A stretch of 64,000 bases of DNA from Bog-756 sp963738545 (GCA_963738545.1 CAVTXA010000008.1:806001-870000); one strand, 5' to 3'. Positions 23,978 through 33,078 are shown, numbered from the stretch's first letter. Numbers and translations: made by a program. The notes: generated from the sequence alone by a model not told the origin.

Positions 23978-25449
23978 CGACCACAGGACCACTGGCGGGC
24001 GAAGAGCGGATGCTCATCGACGGAGCACTCCGGACGGCCCGGTCGGGCCGCACCTTCGACGTGGTCAACCCGGCCACCGAGGAGACCATCGGCGTGGTGG
24101 CCGACGGTGGTCCCGAGGACCTCGACGATGCCATCACCGCCGCCCGTCGTGCCTTCGACGAAACGGGGTGGTCCACCGATGTGGGGCTGCGGGTCCGATG
24201 CCTTCGCCAGCTCCAGGCCGCCTTCGGCGCCCATGCCGAGGAGCTCCGGGCCATGACCGTGGCCGAGACGGGCTCGCCGGTCTCCTTCACCTATTCGGCC
24301 CAGCTCGACGCTCCGGTGGAGGGCCTCGGCTGGGTGGCCGACCTGGCTGAGGGGTACTCCTGGGAGACCGACCTCGGCAATGCCTCGCCCATGGGCATCC
24401 CCTCACACCGCTGGGTGCGCAGGGAGGCCACCGGCGTGGTGGGGGCGATCACGCCCTGGAACGTCCCTCACCAGATCAACCTGGCCAAGCTGGGTCCGGC
24501 GCTCGCCGCGGGCAACACGGTCGTGCTCAAGCCTGCCCCCGACACCCCGTGGTGCGCCACGGTGCTCGGCCGGATGATCGCTGAGGAGACCGACATCCCA
24601 CCGGGGGTGGTGAATGTCGTGACCTCGTCCGAACACACGGTGGGTGGCCTGTTGTCCGCCGATCCCCGGGTGGACCAGATCAGCTTCACCGGCTCGACGG
24701 CCACGGGCAAACGGGTCATGGTCTCGGCGGCCGACTCCCTCAAGAAGGTCTTCTTGGAGCTCGGCGGGAAGTCGGCCTTCGTCATCCTGGACGACGCCGA
24801 CCTCCGCGGGGCGTGCGCCACCGCCGCCTTCACGGTCTGCACCCATGCCGGGCAGGGCTGCGCCATCACCACCCGCCTGCTCGTCCCGCGCCACCAGTTC
24901 GACGAGGCGGTGGCGTCGACGGCCAAGGTCCTGTCCAAGCTTCCGGCCGGAGACCCGACCGATCCCGGCACCATCTGCGGGCCACTCATCAGCGCCCGGC
25001 AGCGCGAACGGGTGGAGGGCTACCTGAGGCTGGCCATCGACGAGGGCGGCAGCTTCGTGGCCGGTGGCGGTCGTCCCGACGGCTTCGACCGCGGCTTCTT
25101 CGTCGAGCCCTCCCTCGTCGTCGGGCTGTCCAACACCTCGCGGGTGGCCAGCGAGGAGATCTTCGGACCGGTCCTGGTCGTCATCCCCCACGACGGCGAC
25201 GACGATGCGGTGGCCCTGGCCAACGAGTCGGCCTACGGCCTCTCCGGATCGGTGTGGTCGACCGACCGGCAGCGGGCCATCGGCGTGGCCGACCGGATCC
25301 GCACCGGCACCGTCGGCATCAACGGGGGGCTGTGGTTCAGCCCCGACATGCCCTTCGGGGGCTACAAGCAGTCCGGCGTGGGGCGTGAGTCCGGCGTCGC
25401 CGGTTTCGAGGAGTACCTCGAGACCAAGTCGATCGCCGAGCCGGCGTGA
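23974..25449 (+). CDS. NAD-dependent aldehyde dehydrogenase (AldA-like)
   Basis: A 491-residue aldehyde dehydrogenase with TPWNVPHQ and KPAPDTP in the cofactor domain, FTGSTATGKRVM, LELGGKSAFVILDDAD with the general-base glutamate, catalytic Cys296 in HAGQGCAITTR, and EIFGPVLVV near the end. It oxidises aldehydes to acids with NAD(P)+. In M. tuberculosis aldA (Rv0768) also diverges from the cyp51 operon. It could finish a P450-alcohol-aldehyde-acid oxidation sequence, but no sequence feature defines the substrate. Confidence 0.93.
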   Translation: MTTTGPLAGEERMLIDGALRTARSGRTFDVVNPATEETIGVVADGGPEDLDDAITAARRAFDETGWSTDVGLRVRCLRQLQAAFGAHAEELRAMTVAETGSPVSFTYSAQLDAPVEGLGWVADLAEGYSWETDLGNASPMGIPSHRWVRREATGVVGAITPWNVPHQINLAKLGPALAAGNTVVLKPAPDTPWCATVLGRMIAEETDIPPGVVNVVTSSEHTVGGLLSADPRVDQISFTGSTATGKRVMVSAADSLKKVFLELGGKSAFVILDDADLRGACATAAFTVCTHAGQGCAITTRLLVPRHQFDEAVASTAKVLSKLPAGDPTDPGTICGPLISARQRERVEGYLRLAIDEGGSFVAGGGRPDGFDRGFFVEPSLVVGLSNTSRVASEEIFGPVLVVIPHDGDDDAVALANESAYGLSGSVWSTDRQRAIGVADRIRTGTVGINGGLWFSPDMPFGGYKQSGVGRESGVAGFEEYLETKSIAEPA

Positions 25450-25467
25450 TCCGGCGCGGGGGAGAGG

Positions 25468-25896
25468 ATGGCAGCCGTGGGTGACCCGCCAATCGATGGT
25501 GACGGGGGGAGTGGGGGTCCGGACCCCGACTCGGCCCGGTCCCTGGGCATGGCCAAGATGCAGGAGGTCTACGGGTTCACCGTCGACCCCGGCGACATGG
25601 AGGGGCCCTACGCCGCTTTCACCGTCGACCACCTGTTCGGCACGGTGTGGACCCGACCGGCGCTCGATCTGCGGGACCGGCGGCTCATGACCATCGGGGT
25701 GCTGGCGGCCATGGGCCTGACGCCACTTCTCGAGATCCAGTTCGACTCGGCCCTGGAGCGCAACGAGTTGACCGAGGAGCAGGTCCGAGAGACGGTGCTG
25801 CACCTCACCCACTACATCGGCTGGCCTCTGTCCACGGGGCTGAGCGGTGCCGCCGAGACAGTCATCGCCCGACGCCGCAAGGCGCAGCCGTCATGA
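25468..25896 (+). CDS. Carboxymuconolactone decarboxylase-like (CMD/AhpD fold) protein, Rv0771-like
   Basis: A 142-residue single-domain CMD protein: a DRRLMTIGVLAAMG helix, LEIQFDSALERNELTEEQVRETVLHLTHYIGWP and a short C-terminal helix. The AhpD-type CxxC is absent, so it is not a peroxidase-type disulfide protein but closer to true decarboxylases. Rv0771 of the M. tuberculosis cyp51 locus belongs to this family. Start choice is uncertain: ATG 25468 is used, but GTG 25477 has better spacing from GAGAGG. Its stop overlaps the following SDR start (ATGA). Confidence 0.85.
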   Translation: MAAVGDPPIDGDGGSGGPDPDSARSLGMAKMQEVYGFTVDPGDMEGPYAAFTVDHLFGTVWTRPALDLRDRRLMTIGVLAAMGLTPLLEIQFDSALERNELTEEQVRETVLHLTHYIGWPLSTGLSGAAETVIARRRKAQPS

Positions 25897-26693
25897 GCGG
25901 GCCCCCGGAGCTGGCCACCGACGCCGCAGCACCCATGGTCCGGTTCGACTTCACCGGCAAAGTGGCCATCGTCACCGGTGCGGGCGGTGGGATCGGCCAG
26001 GCGTATGCCGAGGCCCTGGCGGCGGCGGGTGCAGCCGTGGTGGTGGCCGACATCGCCGAGGACAAGGCGGCCGACGTCGCCGCGGGCATTCGGGACGCCG
26101 GGGGGTCGGCTGTCTCCGCCCGAGTGGATGTGGCCGACCCGGAGTCGGCTCGGGCCATGGCCGAATCCGCCGTGGCGCAGTTCGGCGGTATCGACTACCT
26201 GGTCAACAACGCCGCCATCTTCGGCGGTATGCAACTCGACCTCCTGTTGACCGTCGACTGGGAGTACCTCAACCGCTTCCTCTCGGTGAACCTGCTGGGT
26301 GCCCTCAACTGCGTGCGGGCCTGCTACCCGGCCATGAAAGAGCGCGGTGCGGGTGCCATCGTGAACCAGTCGTCGACGGCGGCCTACCTCTATGCCGGGT
26401 TCTACGGACTGGCCAAGGCCGGGGTCAACTCCCTGACCCAGCAGATGGCCCATGAGCTCGGGGGCCAGCACATCCGCATCAACGCCATCGCGCCGGGGCC
26501 CATCGACACGGAGGCCTCGCGGACGGTGGTACCCGACGCGTTCATGAAGCCGATCCTGGCCGGCCTGGCCCTCAAGCGTCAGGGCGAGCCCTCCGACCTG
26601 GTGGGCATGTGCCTCTTCCTGCTGTCCGACGAGGCCTCGTGGATCACCGGCCACGTGTTCAACGTCGACGGGGGCCAGGTGGTCCGTCCGTGA
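25893..26693 (+). CDS. SDR family oxidoreductase (Rv0769-like position)
   Basis: A 266-residue classical SDR with TGAGGGIG near residue 28, NNAAIFGG near 107, NQSS (catalytic serine) near 157 and YGLAK near 170, all catalytic positions intact. The C-terminal HVFNVDGGQVVRP is typical of FabG-like enzymes. An SDR (Rv0769) also occurs next to aldA in M. tuberculosis. It is the second SDR of the locus and is not close in sequence to the one between the P450 genes. It probably oxidises a secondary alcohol with NAD(P)+. Confidence 0.9.
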   Translation: MSGPPELATDAAAPMVRFDFTGKVAIVTGAGGGIGQAYAEALAAAGAAVVVADIAEDKAADVAAGIRDAGGSAVSARVDVADPESARAMAESAVAQFGGIDYLVNNAAIFGGMQLDLLLTVDWEYLNRFLSVNLLGALNCVRACYPAMKERGAGAIVNQSSTAAYLYAGFYGLAKAGVNSLTQQMAHELGGQHIRINAIAPGPIDTEASRTVVPDAFMKPILAGLALKRQGEPSDLVGMCLFLLSDEASWITGHVFNVDGGQVVRP

Positions 26694-26712
26694 CCAGCGG
26701 GCCGGACCGGCC

Positions 26713-27504
26713 GTGAGCGAGAGGCCGGGGGAGCTGGACCCCGACGAACACCGGATCGACGTCGAGGACGCCGACGGTGTCCGCCTCGTGGCCTTCGACC
26801 GCGACAGCGTCCGCAACGCCTTCGACACGGCCATGTACCGCGCCGTCGACGCGGCGCTGGTCGGGGCCCTGGCCGACGATGCCGTCCGGGCCGTGGTCCT
26901 CACCGGCCGGGGTCGGGCGTTCACCGCCGGTCAGGACCTCCGCGAGATGGTGGCCATCGCCACCGGGGAGGCGGGTCCCGACGCCGGCTCGGGCTTCCGC
27001 TCCCTGCTCGACACCCTGGTCTCCTTCGACAAACCCCTCCTGGCTGCGGTGCACGGCGTGGGGATGGGACTCGGCTGCACGGTGCTCGGCCACGTAGACC
27101 TGGTGCTGATGGAGCGTGGGGCACGGCTCCGGGCCCCGTTCGCCGAGATGGGCGTGCCCCCCGAGGCGGCGAGCAGCTGGCTGCTGCCCGAGAGGCTGGG
27201 CTGGCAGCAGGCCTCGGCCCTCCTCCTCGCCTCCGAGTGGATCGGAGCCGACGACGCGGTCCGGGCCGGCCTGGCTCTGCGGGTCTGCGAGGAAGGAACG
27301 GTGGTGGACGAGACGCTGGCCCTGGCCCGCACCATCGCCTCGTTCCCCCACGAGGGGACCCGGCGCATCAAACAGCTGATGATGGCCGGCCGGCGCCCGG
27401 GCATCGAGGCCGCCCGGGCCCGTGAGGAGTCGGCGTTCGCCTCGCTGTTCGCCGACCCGCAGACCAATCCCGGAGCCCGTCTCGCCGCCGGCCTGGATCA
27501 CTGA
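26713..27504 (+). CDS. Enoyl-CoA hydratase/isomerase family protein
   Basis: A 263-residue crotonase-fold protein. It has the oxyanion-forming GRAFTAGQDLREM segment and GVGMGLGCTVLGHVDLVLM. FAEMGVPPEAASSWLLPERLG follows, where hydratases carry a catalytic glutamate; here only one of the usual two acidic residues is obvious, so an isomerase or hydrolase is possible. It acts on CoA esters and so ties the operon to beta-oxidation-like chemistry. It starts at GTG 26713, 19 bp after the SDR. Confidence 0.88.
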   Translation: MSERPGELDPDEHRIDVEDADGVRLVAFDRDSVRNAFDTAMYRAVDAALVGALADDAVRAVVLTGRGRAFTAGQDLREMVAIATGEAGPDAGSGFRSLLDTLVSFDKPLLAAVHGVGMGLGCTVLGHVDLVLMERGARLRAPFAEMGVPPEAASSWLLPERLGWQQASALLLASEWIGADDAVRAGLALRVCEEGTVVDETLALARTIASFPHEGTRRIKQLMMAGRRPGIEAARAREESAFASLFADPQTNPGARLAAGLDH

Positions 27505-27510
27505 GCTCCC

Positions 27511-28368
27511 ATGCGCCTCGGGATCACCTCGTTCCTCACCGACCGCGACATGGCTCCGGCCGACCTGGCCCGGGCGGCCGAGGAGCGGGGCTTCCACTCT
27601 TTGTACTTCCCCGAGCACACCCATCTGCCCGTGCGGGATGACGCCCCCCCCGCCCTGGTCGAAGGGGTCCATCTCGACGACTACCGGCGCAGTCTCGACC
27701 CGTTCGTGGCCCTGGCCACGGCGGCCTCGGTGACCGAGCGGATCCTGCTCGGCACCGGCGTCGTCCTGGCGGCCCAGCACGACCCGATCGTGCTGGCCAA
27801 GCAGATCGCCACCCTCGACCACCTGAGCGGTGGACGGGTGGTGTTCGGCACCGGCTTCGGCTGGAACCGCGCCGAAGCGGCCGACCACGGGGTCGACTTC
27901 GGTCTCCGCCGCGAGGTGGCCCGCGAGCACATCTTGTGCATACAGGCCCTGTGGAGCCAGGAGCAGGCCGAGTTCCACGGGCGCTACGTCTCGCTCGAGC
28001 CGTGCTGGAGTTGGCCCAAGCCCGTGCAGCAGCCACGGGTGGCGACCCTGGTGGGGGGAGGGGCCACCCCCAAGGTCTTCGCTGCCATCGCCGAGTACGG
28101 CGACGGGTGGATGCCGATCGGCGGGTCGGGGCTCACCGACGCCCTGCCCGCACTGCGGCGGGCCGTCGAGGCGCGTGACCGGGATCCCGCCCTCATCCGG
28201 GTGGTGCCATTCGGCACCGTTCCCACCGAGGCGAAGCTGGCCCACTTCGAGGAGCTGGGAGTCGACGAGGTCGTGCTCCGCGTCCCGTCGGGGGATCGCA
28301 ACCAGATGCTGGCCACCCTCGACGCCCACGCCGTCCACCTCGGGCGGTTCGGCGGCGACGATGGCTGA
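27511..28368 (+). CDS. LLM class (F420-dependent) oxidoreductase
   Basis: A 285-residue luciferase-like TIM barrel beginning MRLGITSFLTDRDMAPADLA, with LYFPEHTHLPV, ILLGTGVVLAAQHDP, LSGGRVVFGTGFGWNRAEA and GGATPKVFAAIAEYGDGWMP. These match the actinobacterial F420-dependent subgroup rather than FMN-dependent monooxygenases, although the cofactor is inferred from family resemblance. It may reduce a double bond or oxidise an alcohol on the pathway substrate. The thioesterase gene starts 8 bp before its stop. Confidence 0.88.
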   Translation: MRLGITSFLTDRDMAPADLARAAEERGFHSLYFPEHTHLPVRDDAPPALVEGVHLDDYRRSLDPFVALATAASVTERILLGTGVVLAAQHDPIVLAKQIATLDHLSGGRVVFGTGFGWNRAEAADHGVDFGLRREVAREHILCIQALWSQEQAEFHGRYVSLEPCWSWPKPVQQPRVATLVGGGATPKVFAAIAEYGDGWMPIGGSGLTDALPALRRAVEARDRDPALIRVVPFGTVPTEAKLAHFEELGVDEVVLRVPSGDRNQMLATLDAHAVHLGRFGGDDG

Positions 28369-29179
28369 GACGTCCGCCGTCCCGGATCCGTCGCCGGCAC
28401 CGCACGGGGCGGTGACCAAGCCGTGGAGCGGCGGCGGCCGCGAAGAGCTGGCCGATGCCGTCCGCCGTCTCATGGCCCTCACCGTCACCGCCGCCGCCCC
28501 GCCCGACGTGTTGATCCGGGTAGCCCGGGATGTGGCGGAGTTGGCCGACAATCTGGAGCCGCACGTCCCCATGGCCGGCGACCCCGTGGCCCGCTTCGCC
28601 GACGAGTCGGTTCCTCCCACCGAGGCCCGCACCCTGGCCGACGCCATGCCCTTCGACGTGGTCATCGGCTCCTGCAATCCGCTGGCCCCGCCTCTCACCG
28701 TCGAGTTCGATCCGCCCAAGGCCGTCGCCCGGGCCACGTTCACTGCCATCTACGAGGGGGCCCCGGGATGCGTGCACGGCGCCGTCCTGGCTGGGGCCTT
28801 CGACATCGTCCTGACGGCGGCCAACATCATCGCCGAGGGTGCCGGACCCACCGTGAACCTCGCCATCCGGTACCTGAAGCCCACCCTCATCGGCCAACCG
28901 GCAGTCTTCGAGGCCTGGGTCACCGAGCGAACCGACCGACGCACCTTCAGCCAGGGTCGGCTGCTCCAGGGGGGTGTGGTGACCGTCGAGGCCCACGGGG
29001 AGTTCGCCACCTTGGACCGGTCCCGGATCCGCTCCATGCACCGGCGGGACGGGTCGCCCTCCGCCGGGGCGACCGCCGGACCGGCCTCCGACTCCCTGGT
29101 GTCGCGGCCGACCGAAACGCAGGGGGGCGAGCGCGGAGCACCGGCGGCCGTCCACGAGCAGGGGGAAGACCGTCGATGA
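28361..29179 (+). CDS. PaaI-like hotdog thioesterase
   Basis: A 272-residue protein whose middle part (about residues 95-220) is a hotdog thioesterase domain: NPLAPPLTVEFDPP, GCVHGAVLAGAFDIVLTAAN in the HGG-like active-site position, and TVNLAIRYLKPTLIGQP. The N-terminal 90 residues form a predicted helical extension and the last 40 are low-complexity. It likely hydrolyses an acyl-CoA made in the pathway. The start ATG 28361 overlaps the oxidoreductase gene, and its stop overlaps the substrate-binding protein start (ATGA). Confidence 0.85.
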   Translation: MAETSAVPDPSPAPHGAVTKPWSGGGREELADAVRRLMALTVTAAAPPDVLIRVARDVAELADNLEPHVPMAGDPVARFADESVPPTEARTLADAMPFDVVIGSCNPLAPPLTVEFDPPKAVARATFTAIYEGAPGCVHGAVLAGAFDIVLTAANIIAEGAGPTVNLAIRYLKPTLIGQPAVFEAWVTERTDRRTFSQGRLLQGGVVTVEAHGEFATLDRSRIRSMHRRDGSPSAGATAGPASDSLVSRPTETQGGERGAPAAVHEQGEDRR

Positions 29180-30486
29180 GGCCCATGACCTACGGACCGG
29201 GGAGGAGCGCGCGCCGCCGACGCGCGGTGGTGCTTCCGGGCGCGGTGGTGCTGGTCGCCTCGCTCGTCGTCGGCGCAGCCACCGCGTCCGCGGCGGGCGC
29301 ATCCACCGGCCGACCGGCCATTCCCGCTTCGGCGTTCAGCGATCACACCGGGATCACCGCCCATTCGGTGTCCATCGGGAACGTGTCCACCCTGGTGGCC
29401 GGCCTGTTCAAGGGGGCCGCAGTCGGGACCCAGGCCTACGCCGACTACGTGAACTCCATCGGTGGTGTGTACGGGCGCAAGCTCCTGGTGGACAGCAGTG
29501 ACGACGGGTACTCGGGTGGGCCCAACAAGCAGGAGACCCAGGCCGACGTCAACAGGGACGTGGCCATGGTCGGCAGCTTCTCGCTGGAGGACAACTTCGG
29601 AGGGACGGTCCTGAAGGCGGATCCCGGAGTCCCCAATGTGAGCGTCTCGCTCGACCTCGGCACCAACAACTTGCCCAACACCTTCAGTGTGGCCCCGACG
29701 GCCAACGGGTGGATCCTCGGTCCGCTGGCCTACTTCAAGCAGAAGTTCCCGAAGACCATCACCCACGCCGCGGCCATGGTGGCCGGGGAGCCGTCGGCCA
29801 TCGCCAAGTGGGACGCCGAGAAGCAGGCCATGCAGTCCATCGGGTACAAGGTCGTCTACTCGCCGACCTTCGAGGTCACCCAGTCGGATTTCAACCAGAA
29901 CGTCATCGCCATGAAGAACGCCGGGGTGAAGATCCTCTTCTTGGAGCAGATGCCCTACAACTACGCCGCCGCCGTGGTCCAGGCCCTCAACCAGCAGAGC
30001 TTCCATCCCGTCCTGGTCCTCGGGGGGTCCACCTACAGCGAGGGGCTGGTGCCCAGCGCAGGAGGGGCCTCGGCCATCGACGGGGCCTACATGGAGCAGA
30101 ACACCTCGCTCTACCTGGGTGAGGACAAGTCCTCCATCCCGGCCATCAGCGCCTTCCAGACCTGGATCCAGAAGGCCGCTCCCGGATTCAAGGCCGACCT
30201 CTACACCGTCTACGGCTGGCTGTCCGCCGAACTGTTCACCCAGGCCCTGAAGGATGCCGGTCCCCACCCCAGCCGGGGCTCCATCCTGGCCGCCCTGCGA
30301 ACCGTCCACTCGTTCTCGGGAGGCAATCTGGTGGGCACTGCCGACCCGGCCTCCGGGGTCCCGACCAACTGCTACATCATCGCCACCATCGTCCACGGCC
30401 GGTACGAGAGGCTCGACGACCCACCGGCCAGCGGCCCGTCCCACGGCTACCGGTGCGACAAGCCGTTCTACTACGCCTCGACCTGA
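29176..30486 (+). CDS. ABC-type (branched-chain amino acid type) substrate-binding protein
   Basis: A 436-residue secreted protein. A basic N-terminus (RSARRRR) precedes a Sec signal helix (VVLPGAVVLVASLVVGAA) ending near ASAAG; there is no lipobox cysteine, unlike most actinobacterial binding proteins. The mature part has the type I periplasmic-binding fold: GLFKGAAVGTQAYADYVNS, GGVYGRKLLVDSSDDGYSG and FEVTQSDFNQNVIAMKNAGVKILF. Permease and ATPase genes are missing nearby, so it is an orphan component. As the last gene of the cyp51-linked operon, it may capture the pathway's substrate. Confidence 0.88.
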   Translation: MRPMTYGPGRSARRRRAVVLPGAVVLVASLVVGAATASAAGASTGRPAIPASAFSDHTGITAHSVSIGNVSTLVAGLFKGAAVGTQAYADYVNSIGGVYGRKLLVDSSDDGYSGGPNKQETQADVNRDVAMVGSFSLEDNFGGTVLKADPGVPNVSVSLDLGTNNLPNTFSVAPTANGWILGPLAYFKQKFPKTITHAAAMVAGEPSAIAKWDAEKQAMQSIGYKVVYSPTFEVTQSDFNQNVIAMKNAGVKILFLEQMPYNYAAAVVQALNQQSFHPVLVLGGSTYSEGLVPSAGGASAIDGAYMEQNTSLYLGEDKSSIPAISAFQTWIQKAAPGFKADLYTVYGWLSAELFTQALKDAGPHPSRGSILAALRTVHSFSGGNLVGTADPASGVPTNCYIIATIVHGRYERLDDPPASGPSHGYRCDKPFYYAST

Positions 30487-30548
30487 CCACCTGCGGCGTC
30501 ACCGGGGGGCCACCCCGGGAGCGATCCACGGGTCGATGCCGGTTGGGC

Positions 30549-30567
30549 GTGCACCGCGACGGTGCAC
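30549..30567. terminator. Hairpin between convergent genes
   Basis: GTGCACCG-CGA-CGGTGCAC is a perfect 8-bp stem with a 3-nt loop in the 217-bp gap between the binding-protein gene and rpsT, which converge. It can serve both directions. A second, imperfect stem lies around 30667-30708, next to the rpsT stop. Confidence 0.65.
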
Positions 30568-30703
30568 CGGTCACGGTCCCATTGGGTCAGACGACGAGGA
30601 CGACGGGCCTCCGCGTCGGGAAAGGCCGTCAGGATGACGGGGTGCTGACGTTCGGGCCCTGCCGCACCTCAGCGTCTCCCACCGGTGCCGGTCGCCGGGA
30701 GGC

Positions 30704-31009
30704 TCAGGCGTTCACGTCTGCGTCGACGGCTTCGTCCACGCCGGCGTCCGCGCCCTGAGCAGCGGCCCGCTTCATCAGACGTGACTTGCGGTTGGCGGCC
30801 TGGTTCTTGTGGATGACGCCCTTGGCTGCCGCCTTGTCGATCCGCTTGATGGCCAGCCGCAGCGCCTCGTCGGCCTGCTCGGCGTCACCTTCGATGGCGC
30901 TGATGGCCCGCTTGGTCCGGGTTCGGAGCTCGGAGCGCACGGCCTTGTTCCGGGCCTGCCGCTTGACGGTCTGCCGGTTGCGCTTGATCTGGCTCTTGAT
31001 GTTTGCCAC
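30704..31009 (-). CDS. rpsT: 30S ribosomal protein S20
   Basis: A 101-residue S20: ANIKSQIKRNRQTVKRQARN at the N-terminus, then basic helices including LAIKRIDKAAAKGVIHKNQA and NRKSRLMKRAAA, which bind 16S rRNA. The acidic/alanine tail after residue 88 is slightly longer than usual. Start is GTG 31009 with GAGGAA 6 nt upstream. It diverges from lepA, an arrangement often seen in actinobacteria. Confidence 0.96.
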   Translation of the reverse strand: MANIKSQIKRNRQTVKRQARNKAVRSELRTRTKRAISAIEGDAEQADEALRLAIKRIDKAAAKGVIHKNQAANRKSRLMKRAAAQGADAGVDEAVDADVNA

Positions 31010-31275
31010 TGCGGTTCCTCTGCGTGCTGGTAGATACGACGGGTGGGTGACGGTCGGCGCTGCGGGACGTGCTGCCACCGCCACACCGGTGAGAATCGGA
31101 CCCTGGCCAGCCGGCAAGGGCCATGTCCGGGGACAGAACACGATAGCAGCCCGGTCGTGCCGGGTCCCACCGGCCGATGCCAGCGGGTCACGCCGCCACC
31201 GATGGGGCCCCCGGTGGGGCCGGGCCCCCGGGCGTGGCGCCGGGCCGGCGGGGACGGGATCGTGGCCGGCTTGGG

Positions 31276-31281
31276 TACGCT
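31276..31281 (+). promoter_or_regulatory. -10 element (TACGCT) of lepA
   Basis: TACGCT is followed by 9 nt and GTG 31291, with no Shine-Dalgarno sequence, so lepA is probably leaderless or has a leader of only 1-2 nt. The 281-bp divergent region to rpsT shows nothing else I can support. Confidence 0.4.
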
Positions 31282-31290
31282 GGCCTCCCC

Positions 31291-33078
31291 GTGCTTCCCG
31301 TCGACCGCATCCGAAACTTCTCCATCATCAGCCACGTCGACCACGGCAAGTCGACCCTGTCCGACCGCATCCTCGAGCTGACCGGCGCGGTCGATCCCCG
31401 CCAGATGCGCGAGCAGTACCTCGACTCCATGGACATCGAGCGGGAACGTGGCATCACCATCAAGGCCCAGAACGTCCGGGTGCCGTGGAAGGACCACACG
31501 CTCCACCTGATCGACACCCCCGGTCACGTCGACTTCGGCTACGAGGTCAGCCGGTCCCTGGCCGCCTGCGAAGGAGCCGTGCTCCTGGTCGACGCCTCCC
31601 AAGGGATCCAGGCCCAGACCCTGGCCAACTGCTACCAAGCCCTAGAGAACGACCTCGAGATCGTGGCCGTGCTCAACAAGATCGACCTTCCCGCCGCCGA
31701 TCCGGAGCGGTGTGCCGCCGAGATCGAGCAGGTGCTCGGGATCGAGGCGACCGGCATCCTCCACATCTCGGCCAAGACCGGCGCGGGCGTGCCCGAGCTA
31801 CTCGACGCCATCGTGGAGCGGATCCCAGCTCCGGCCGGTGATCCCGACGCACCGTTGCAGGCCCTGATCTTCGACTCGGCCTACGACCAGTACCGGGGCG
31901 TGGTCAGCTCCATCAGGGTGATGGCCGGCACCCTGCACGGCACGGACAGGCTCCGCTTCATGCAGGCGGCCAGCAACCACGAGATCGAAGAGATCGGCGT
32001 CCGGACCCCGACCACCGTCCCGGTGGACGAACTCGGGCCCGGCGAGGTCGGCTACCTCATCGCCGGCATCAAGGAGGTGGGCAGTGCCCGGTCGGGCGAG
32101 ACGGTGACCACGGCCAGCCACCCGGCCTCGTCCGCCCTGGCCGGCTACCGCGACCCCAAGCCCATGGTGTTCTGCGGGATCTTCCCCATCGACGGGGACG
32201 AACTTCCCGACCTCCGGGACGCCCTGGAGAAGCTCCGGCTGAACGACGCCAGCTTCACCCACGAGCCCGAGTCCTCCCGGGCCCTCGGCTTTGGCTTTCG
32301 GTGCGGGTTCCTCGGCCTCTTGCATATGGAGATCGTCCGGGAGCGACTCGAGCGGGAGTTCGACCTCTCCCTCATCGCCACGGCGCCGTCGGTGGCCTAC
32401 CGGGCCTATCTCAACAACGGCGACGAGGTGGATGTGGACAATCCGAGTGAGCTGCCCGAGCCCACCCACCTCGACCATGTTGACGAGCCCATGCTGCGGG
32501 CCACCATCCTGACCCCGGCCGAGTACACCGGCACGGTGATGGACCTGTGCCAGGGGCACCGGGCCGAGATGGTCAAGATGGAGTATCTCTCCCCGGAGCG
32601 GGTGGAGTTCGTCTACGTGATCCCCCTGGCCGAGGTGGTGGTCAACTTCTTCGACCAGCTGAAGAGCCGGACCAAGGGATACGCCAGCCTCGACTATGAG
32701 CCCGAGGGGTACGCCACCGGTGACCTGGTCAAGGTGGACGTGCTCATCAACCACACCCCGGTCGACGCCTTCTCGACCATCGTCCACCGGTCCCAGGCCG
32801 ACTTCTACGGCCGCCGGATGACCGAGAAGCTGCGCCAGCTGATCCCCCGCCAGATGTTCGACGTGCCCATCCAGGCCGCCATCGGGGGCCGAGTCCTGTC
32901 CCGGGAGACGGTTAAGGCCCGCCGCAAGGACGTCCTGGCCAAGTGCTACGGGGGTGACATCACCCGCAAGCGCAAGCTGCTGGAGAAGCAGAAGGAGGGG
33001 AAGAAGAAGATGAAGAACATCGGTCGGGTCGAGGTTCCCCAGGAGGCCTTCGTCTCCGCCCTCAAGCTCGACGACTGA
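31291..33078 (+). CDS. lepA: Elongation factor 4 (LepA)
   Basis: A 595-residue translational GTPase. G1 is HVDHGKST, G2 lies in RERGITIK, G3 is DTPGH, G4 NKID, G5 SAK. The LepA-specific regions follow: GEVGYLIAGIKEV, the FCGIFPIDGDELPDLRDAL domain, FRCGFLGLLHMEIVRERLE, and the basic C-terminal domain AKCYGGDITRKRKLLEKQKEGKKKMK. EF4 acts on stalled ribosomes and in ribosome assembly. The start GTG 31291 is preferred because a -10 lies just upstream; the open frame extends to 31177. Confidence 0.97.
   Translation: MLPVDRIRNFSIISHVDHGKSTLSDRILELTGAVDPRQMREQYLDSMDIERERGITIKAQNVRVPWKDHTLHLIDTPGHVDFGYEVSRSLAACEGAVLLVDASQGIQAQTLANCYQALENDLEIVAVLNKIDLPAADPERCAAEIEQVLGIEATGILHISAKTGAGVPELLDAIVERIPAPAGDPDAPLQALIFDSAYDQYRGVVSSIRVMAGTLHGTDRLRFMQAASNHEIEEIGVRTPTTVPVDELGPGEVGYLIAGIKEVGSARSGETVTTASHPASSALAGYRDPKPMVFCGIFPIDGDELPDLRDALEKLRLNDASFTHEPESSRALGFGFRCGFLGLLHMEIVRERLEREFDLSLIATAPSVAYRAYLNNGDEVDVDNPSELPEPTHLDHVDEPMLRATILTPAEYTGTVMDLCQGHRAEMVKMEYLSPERVEFVYVIPLAEVVVNFFDQLKSRTKGYASLDYEPEGYATGDLVKVDVLINHTPVDAFSTIVHRSQADFYGRRMTEKLRQLIPRQMFDVPIQAAIGGRVLSRETVKARRKDVLAKCYGGDITRKRKLLEKQKEGKKKMKNIGRVEVPQEAFVSALKLDD

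Noticed and set aside
26659..28749. 696-codon minus-strand ORF across the hydratase and oxidoreductase genes
   Set aside because: It lies antisense to three well-supported genes and has no recognisable family.
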